Assembly (NCBI GenBank): GCA_050084985.1
Contig: JBITNC010000001.1
Coordinates: forward strand, 77,128,001-77,192,000
DNA from: Nageia nagi
Lineage: Eukaryota > Pinophyta
Reading direction: 5' to 3'
DNA: 64,000 bases
Shown one piece after another: positions 43,501-52,500 of the stretch (positions are counted from its first letter, which is position 1; every line of letters starts with the position of its first letter). The notes beneath the pieces are model-generated. The model was not told where the DNA came from. It did no database searches and saw only the letters and a program-made list of their open reading frames with translations. A program made the position numbers and the translations under genes.

Positions 43501-46500
43501 TGTTTTGTTTCTTTGTGCTTTTAACATTAGTGGGGATCAGTCTTGACCCCAAATTGTTAATACACCTACTATGTATGACTCAGTCCCATTGACTGCTTTT
43601 GGTTACCTGTGGACATTAATATACTTTCTTTCTTTCTTTCTGCATTTAGTTGAAATGGTCTGCTATTTGGACTACGGTTTGTTTTTTTTCTACTAAATTC
43701 CTGAACTATTATAACTTTGCTGGATTTTATATTTCAATGATCGAAAATGTTTACTACCATTAAACGTGCAGAAAAGCATTGTATTTATTTGTATTATTGT
43801 CTATTTAAAAACAAAATAAGTTGATATTTCCTTTTTGTTGGTATTGTGCAAAGAAGAAACTTGTTAAATAAAATAGTAGAAAATGAGGGCTATTGTCATG
43901 GTATGCAATTTCTTGGTGGTTGGGTTGAGGTTTGACTACTGGACATATCTATACAAGTACTATACTTGGAAAGTTTAAATGCAAAGGTTACACAAAAATT
44001 TCTGAAGTGAGTGATGGAAAAGCAGTGAGATGAGTTTCCACAAGGACTAGAGTCCCCATGAAACACATGGGCTCTTGTTTCATCGAGGTTATTGGTCATT
44101 GGCCAAATAATGATTAAATAATTGAATGTATGAAGACAAAACACACTAATGTGATTAAAAAAGGGGAAAATTTTGAAATTATGCTGGTAGCACATATTTA
44201 GGAGTGTGTTTAGTAATTTTAGAAAGATGTTAAACACACTAGCTTGGTTGTGATTAATGGCACAATCAGGTTCTCCTTAGCTTCATGCATTAATATTAAA
44301 GGTTGAGAATACCCTCAACAAATCAATCTACCACTAATAACACCTATACCACATCACTAAGTTGATTTCCTATTTTTGTTTCAATTCACTTATGATTGGC
44401 TTGATTTAGAGATAGCCTTTCGTATTTGCATGTATTTGTCCTAGTCCTTCAAATTGATGCTAATTGTTTCATAATCATTTGTAGAGCACTGAAAACAAAA
44501 CATTAAGGAGTCCCATTTTGATCGTATGTGATGATTTGTTGGGCTTTCCTGGCTATTGTTGGGAGTCTTCGTTTCTTGTAGAAGGAGGCCATTTGTATCC
44601 CAACAACCATTATCTGTTGGGATGGTGTAGAATCCCTTATTAGATAGGGAATAGCCATATAATTACTTTGATGGGGATACATGCCAATGATAGTCTTCTA
44701 AAAAAGGGTGTTACATGGGGCTGAGGAGGGAAGATGGGTGGAAGGGGAGTGGGAGGGAGCAAGTGTTGCTGTGGGAGAAGGGGAAGGGAAGGTAGTGGTG
44801 TGGAAGGATAGTGGGAGGTAGTTGGTGAAGGAAATCTAATGTCTAGCGAAGTAGAAGCTATAGGAGGGTTGTTGCATCTCTTGCTACATTTAGTGTATTA
44901 TTATAGAAATCAATGCCAATGGTTAGGAGAGGGTGTTGTGCTCAAACACAATGCGCCCCAAAATTGCCAATTTTGAGGATCCAACTTTTTGTTAGAGTCA
45001 TAGCTTGATTCATCTCACTGCAATCACTCGTTACCCCATCATGAGCTAGTGTTGCATATCCTTCCCAAGCATAGTCACAGTGAGCTCAAGAGTAAAGACG
45101 CCAAAATTTGACCAAGTCAGGTATATAGGAAAGAGCCTAGGGGTAGCCCAGGTCAAGGGAACAATGTTTGGCTGAGTGTATGACTTTGTCACAGGTGCAC
45201 CAAGTAGAAACACCCAGCTTGAGGCGACTTCAAGATCGAAAAAAGATAAAAAATGACTAAGTGTTGGCATCAAGAGACATCAAATTTAGCTTGAAGGCAA
45301 ACAAAGAGGCTAGCGCATGATTTAAAAGTCATAATTATAACTTTTGAAAGCATGCGCCCTGTTAGGAGTCTCAACGCAAAGTGAAGACGGTCAAGGACTG
45401 AAAATGGCAAAAATGAGAGCTTAAGGTTTGAGCGCATGATTTTTAAAAGCTTGCGCCTGACTCCAAGAGGCTAAATGACCAGATTTGAGACAAAAGAGGG
45501 CACAATGGAGCACACATGAGGCTTGTGTTGGATCATGAACAACATGATAGGTGATTTCGAGGTGAAGAATTGGCCAAGGCAACAATGAGGAGCATCAAAA
45601 CAAGTCCAAGATCACCCAAAGAGCCTAGTGCATGATTTCAAAAGTCATGATTATGACTTTCTGGAGCTTGCGCCTAGGAAAGGAGGTCTCAAGGAGCCCA
45701 ATGCATGAATTTGGAAGTCATAAATGTGATTTTTAAAAGCATGGGCCCAAAGAAGGGAGTGATGGGAGTTCGAACATGAGAAAAATAGATAAAATTATGA
45801 CTTTTAAAACCCTGCGTCAGGCTTGGATGGAGACCCAAGTCACGTCAAAGAGAAAAATTTGACTAAGGTGACTTCTAAAACCTTGCGCCAGGCTTGGATG
45901 GAGACCTAGGTCACTTCAAAAAGAAAAATTTTATTAAGGAAAGGACCTAGGGGTATGAAACCGAGACAAAGAATTCCATGGGTTTAAAAGTCATGATTAT
46001 GACTTTTAAAATCATGCGCTCAAAGAGGGAGGCAAGTCAAGTCAAGCACATGACAAATAGAGAAAAAACAATTACTCTTTGAGGCTTGCGCTAGAATTGA
46101 AGGGACCCTAGGAGTGTTCATTATCAAATTTGGCCAAGTATGGGTCCAAGGGAAGCCAAAATCAAGATGGAGTTGAGTTAGAAGGGAGACATAGGAGTAA
46201 GAAAGACAAGTTGGTGACTCAAGAAAGCTTGCGCCAAGCTCCAAGTGGCTTCCAGTCAGGTGCATGGTTTGAAAATACAAGATCATAACTTCCAAAAGCA
46301 TACACCTGACTGAGAGACACACCTAGCTCTAGCGCATAGTTTGAAAAGATAAAACTATGACTTCTAAAAGCATGCGCTCAACCATGGAAGGCCACCTTGC
46401 TCCAACGTAGGGTCCAAGGAGGCAAAATTTTGAAGTTCCAAAAATGGGCACACATCCTTAGGTCAGCCAGATTGAGGGAGAGTTTTGAATTCGCCACATT

Positions 46501-49500
46501 CTTGGACAATCCTAGCTGACCAAGAGTTCATGAAACCCTAATTTTGCCTATAAAAGAGGAGTCCACCTTCATTTGCACATCAAAAATTTGCTTTCTATCT
46601 CCAAATTCGATAAGTTATCAAAGGTTAGAATGGTAGGGGCAAGCTTCGAGATAAAGAGGGAAAAAATTGATCTAGAGGAGGTGCCGAATACCGATGATGT
46701 GTCATCCAAGAAGATGAGCAACATCGACCTAGCAACTATGATTAGAGCATCACATGAAGATCCTAGCCAAAGGCTGAAAGATGGATCCATTGAAACTCAC
46801 TATGCGAGCAAGTTCATCTTTAGGGTCAACAATACTCTGTCTGTTACCAAAGTCCTCTTGAACAAGGACCCTAAAGCATCTCAAGACTTGGAGGCTTATA
46901 CCCAGACGATGGAGATCGATGAAGTCAAGGCCTTAGGAGCAAAATGGATCAAAGAGTTATTAAGAAGGATTGCAGAAGAACTAGAGGAGAAATAGAAGAA
47001 CCAGAATCGTGAAGAGGAAAGCGCACTTCTAGGACCGTATCATTCTCGAGATAGGGTGACTACTCAAGGACAAGAAAGAGTCATCTGCTCAGATACATCA
47101 GGTGAGACCAATCTTGGCCAAAGTTGCAACGTAGACCAGCAAGAACAAGGACATCTTCGATGTGCTTGATACAAGGACGAGGAGGGTCTCGAGTCATGGG
47201 TTGTAGAGGCGAATGGAGTGGATGAAGTCATGAGCGCCAATTGGATGGGTGTGTTGCATTTGAGATGGAACAATTTGGATTTCAAAATATTATTCATTTT
47301 GATTAAGCCCTGTGACAGATGAAGATTTGCTCCCACAAGTGCTGGATCTAATCTTGTAGTGCCATCTGGCATGTTTTTATTGGACCATAGTAATTAGGTT
47401 TTATTTCAAATAATTTTATTTAAATTTGCATTAGGGTTAGGGGAACACTTAGAGTTGCCAACCAAAACTATTTATAGCCCTTGAGGGCTCATTTGTGCGG
47501 GAGGATGATCATTTGCTCAAGAGGAGTTGTTATGAAATTTGCTAAAACTTTAATACTCTCTTATATATGAATGTGATGCATGACTTAATCAAATCAAGAA
47601 TTGTTTCCACTTAATAGGATCGTGAGTTTGATGCACTCGTGCTTGGTGTTTACTTGTTGTTATTGCATGACTTATGTACATTTCTCGCAAGTGTAAGCTT
47701 GTTAGAAACATGGTTGAATATCTTATGAAGTTGTGTAATTGCTATTTGTTGAACATTATTCACTCTTTCGCATGAAGATGAATGAATGTTGGTGAAATTC
47801 TTGCTATGTTGTTTGGTTTGATGTGCCACTCACGTTGTTGTTCTTTCGCAACACTACTATAGGATCCTACTTGTCTACAATTTGGACTTAGTCGTTTGTA
47901 GCAAGGTGGGATAAGTGAGTGATGTACTTCACATAATAAATTTGGTGGGGAGGTGATCCAACCCTTGGCTCATCGGTGGGCTTGACATTGAATGTACCCC
48001 CCTTGTGTGCCATAATCCCCATTTTACGCTTTTCTTTTGTGATTTTTATTTTCTTTACCATCAAAAGTCTATACTTTCAATAGGTGTAAGATAACTCAAG
48101 TGCCCACTACAAATGTGGTTAACAGTCGTTACCTCTACCCTTCCACCGAGTATTCCAAGTATAGCTGCCATCGTAGTCGCCTTAGACTTCTCATGATACC
48201 AAAAACCTTGGGGTAATCAGTTCTTTCAAGCGGGGATTAGTAATGCAACCTCACTTACATGTTGGATGTCCTTTCCCAGTTATCACCTAGGTGGTCTTCA
48301 TAAGTGGAAAGAAAAACACTCCAACAGAGGGCATTTTTGTTCTTTTGGGTATGGGGTCTTTCCTAACTGAGCCGCACTTTAGTTGGTTTCAGAGGGGGGT
48401 TTTGGAGGAGCAGGGTTAATAGAGGGCATAAAGTCGGTTGCATGTGGATATAGTAGGGCAAGGTGTCCTTGATGCAAGGTGGAGGTCACCTTGTCAGACT
48501 GACCAAGGTGGAATCACCTTGTCAGACTGAACCATTGCAATTAAATTTCAGACTGACCCAAGGTGGAAATCACCTTGTCAGACTGAACCATTGCAATTAA
48601 ATTTTCAAGAGAATTACATAGAAAATAAGGGAAACTGTAGGGTTTATCTTGCTTGATGAGGTTAAGCACAATGAAATGGTAGCTGAAAACCGTTGAGTAT
48701 CTTCCGTCCATGGTGAAGTATTGCATTAGCGCTTTGACAATTTGGCTCCAGGGGTGAGAGAGGGATTCCTGCGTCCATCCATTTCTAAATGGGATGAAAT
48801 TTTCCTCTTGAGCTTTGAAGAGCTCAATGCCCCCACGCTTTGATTTTTGCCGCTTCATGTGCCATCTTCACTGCAAGCTGAGCTCATGGTTGCTTGAATT
48901 TGTCACATGCAGGTAGGGGAAACCGGAAAACATAAGATGGGATGATGGTCTTCTGTTAGAAAATCTTGTAAGCTTTGGTGGTTTGTCTGGATGAAGAAGA
49001 CTTACCTGAAAAAATACCATTTGAGCTTTTCAGCAGCATGCATGAGAGCATTATCATCATCATAAATGCATAATAACTTCTCCTCATCTTGGTGCCTTCA
49101 GACGTAATTGGACTTGATTTTGCATGACAGTTACCACATCCTGGAGTATCCAAATCAACTATGCATGGCTTTTACAAATATTAAATGCGTAATCCAAGTG
49201 GAGATTATCATCAACATGAAAATGTTTCACTCAACGGCATATCATGAACTTGTGCATGTACTTTAACCAAACGATTTGGGTTATGTAGTTCTCAATGGAG
49301 AGCATCTTATGGAGACGTTAATAGCTTAATTTTGCTTGTGATAGATGTGAAGAGCCTGAACCCAAGGACAGTTATTTGCTTCAGTCTGACCATCAGTTTA
49401 TCATACAGAACCTTGTTGACAGCCTATCAAATTTTTGCAAAGATTTCTGGAAGTCAGGACAGTGTCTGCTGTTACAGTTGGAAATGACACTGAATGGTAA

Positions 49501-52500
49501 GCCATAGTTACAGTGTACACGTTGGGAAAATAACTTCGTAGCTTTGGGGCATCTATAATTTGTCACATTCATTGATATAGCCATTTTAGGGAACCTACAT
49601 AGCAAAGAAAAAATATTTTCAGAAGAGTAGTTGGCATTCTACTGAATCATATGAACATAGATTCAGAAACCTTTCATGGAACAGGAGTGTTTGCTCCAAA
49701 CCAAGTTTTCAATGTGCAAAAATGACATCATTTGATAAATGTGCCTTTTTTTAAATTCAAGGAATGCTGAACAGACTGGAATATAAGGGTCATTTAAGAT
49801 ATACCGTATATTCATCCTTTAATTGATGTGGAAGAGAAAAAGTTTGATTCACCCCAGTAATTTCAAAGAGGTAGCATTGGTCCATTGTGTGAATCTAAAG
49901 AATAAAGCTAGCTTTGATTTTCCCATCCAGCAAATTGGTTTTCAGGATATGTAAAACCTCTGAAGGTCGACTTAAAATATCTTTGAGCTCACTAGAGCTG
50001 CTATGTGTTAAATGGAAAATGCTAGAGATGCTTTTTGCTATAAGGAAAGCACTAGAGCTGAGTAAAGTGCATGTTTGAGCTGCTAAATTGTTTAGTGATT
50101 ATTGCATTTGGCAAGAAATGCTACCATAGACCAACACGACAAATTTTGAATAGTGGGAGCCATATGTATAGGTAACTAGCTTCAATGACATGGTCTCTCT
50201 TAGGAAGTGGGTCACAGTTTTTTACAATTATCGTGTTCAATATTCAATAATTATGGATATCTTCCAATCTATTTTTTTCCTTCTTTGAGTACTTTTAAGA
50301 TTGAATGATGACATTGAGAAGCATTATGCAGGAAGTTTCTTTAAAATCTAGTTTTCCAATTCTCAACAGATGTGGGGCAATTTGTGGGGAGTAAAAAGTT
50401 AAGGCTCCAAGGCCAAATAAATGAGGTTGTATATGGTTTGACACTGGCATTACAGTGCATGGTGGTGTCATAGTCTCTCCGATGTGGCAAAGTCCTAATA
50501 AGATGGTTTGATGCGCCTATCTGTGTTGTAAAACACGGTTGTGCTCCTAAAGGTTCTTCACCGGGCGAGATCCCCAGATGTAGGCTAACGCCCTAGGTAC
50601 CAAGCACTTGTCCTGAAGGGTAATTGTAATGGACGAGTGTCCCTGTGGTAAGGAGCGGAATGAAAGGAGTTGTATGCTTGATAAGCTACCATGAAACTTC
50701 GGGAACCCTAGTAACCCCTCGTGCCTTTCCTCTACAGTGCCAGCTGAGGATTAAATGAGGATTATATGGTTTGATGAAAAATAGTCCTTTTGGTCTTTCA
50801 AAATCAAAAGACATAAATATGCATGAAGATGTAATGAGCTAAACTAGGAATAGCAGAAATATTAAAGAAAAATGCTATATCTATTATGGCAATAATCAGA
50901 CCCACTCAATACAATACCAGATCTACTCTAAACAATGCTAGATCTACTCTAACAATGCCAAATCTACTCAATCTATGCCCTAGATCTCAGATCTGCATAA
51001 TTACTGAAATAATTACAGAAAATTAACAGTAATTGACAGATCAAATCCACTTCAGAATGATTTATTTCAAAACAAAAAATATAAACCAGAAATTGCAAGA
51101 AAATGTGTCAAAATCACAAGTGATGGCCTTAGGGCAAGACATTTATCTTGGAAGGACAAATCTATGCTGTTTGGTGCTCAAAACTGCCAAAAAAATTTCC
51201 AGAAATTGTCCAAAGCTGGACATTGGCTTGGGGAAGCCAGAATACCCTTCAAAATGCAGAATTTCACCCAAAAAGACTGAACTCTCCACCTTGGGAAAGA
51301 GAACTCCTAGATGTGATGTAAAAATGTTGTCCACAACCCCTCCAAATCAGATCTGAATGTCTAGGTCTTCACTTCTCCTTGATGATGCTCAAATGAGAAT
51401 CCTGAATGAATTCTCCACAAGCTGGGAAACTTAGTGTTTGATGCCTCAAGCCTCTAGAGGGTTTTATTCCTCTAGGATTGCCAACACTACTCTTGTAGGA
51501 TTGCGAGTCTACAAGAGAAATAGAAATTGTTAGCCACAACAATATTCTCTAAGGAAACAATAATATCATCCAAAAGCTCCTTACAAATGAAATGCTTCTT
51601 CTTTATAAAAGAAAAGGAGGATTAGATCTCTTTTAGGGTTGCAACATGTAATCCCTAAATCCAACGCTCCATATTGAAGGATCAGTCTTTTCCCTTGGAT
51701 GCCAATGTCCTACTTGAAGAGGACTCGCAACAACTTAAAAGACTATTAAGCACATGCTAAAATAAATCACTAATACTAGTAACATATTATAATTCCCAAT
51801 CTTTATTTAGAACACTTCTAAATACCCCACTAACTCACCTATCTTACTTTATTAAAATAAAACATAACTAACCTCATTAGAATTTCACTAACCAGAACAC
51901 CACATAACACTTAGACACAGTTGAACCGTATTTACAAAACTGGATAAAAATGGGGACATTACATAAGAATTGTCTAAATATCTGATGGAGGAAGCTTTGT
52001 TATGCTTAGTGACATGACAGCAAAGATATTAGCATACAAATAGATTAGAGGCAATTACATGTTACATACTCATAACACACAACATGCAATGGGGCTCATT
52101 GAAGTCACTAAGAAAGAAAGAAATAAGCATCCAAATGGGTTGAGACAATTAGATTTTGTGTACTCATTACACAGAACGTGAAATGAGGCTCCTAATAGAT
52201 TAAAGATATAGATGGAAGCTACTTGAAGAATAGAGAGAAGCTTCTAGAGGATTTACATTAATATTTACAAAATATGTTTCAAAGATATGCAATTAAACAA
52301 ATAGAAGCGCTAGCAATGCAGCTAATTGTTTGACCTTGAGACTGTATCATCTTTATCGATGCAATTGAAACAAAACGTGTTGAATATAATGAAATAATAT
52401 GCAAACTTCTTCTTGGACATGCTATATGGATTTTACTCGAATAATTTTATTGCACATAGAACAAGAGATGGAAAAACTTCTGGTGGAAGTATTCCAATAA

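Noticed and set aside
43896-44237. 113-codon minus-strand frame in intron 3
   Set aside because: No family resemblance, Asn/Phe/Ile-rich like other translations of AT-rich intron DNA.
51033-51356. 107-codon frame inside the solo-LTR-like insert
   Set aside because: No recognisable domain; lies in LTR-type sequence with AGATCTACTCTAA short repeats, so chance is the simpler reading.
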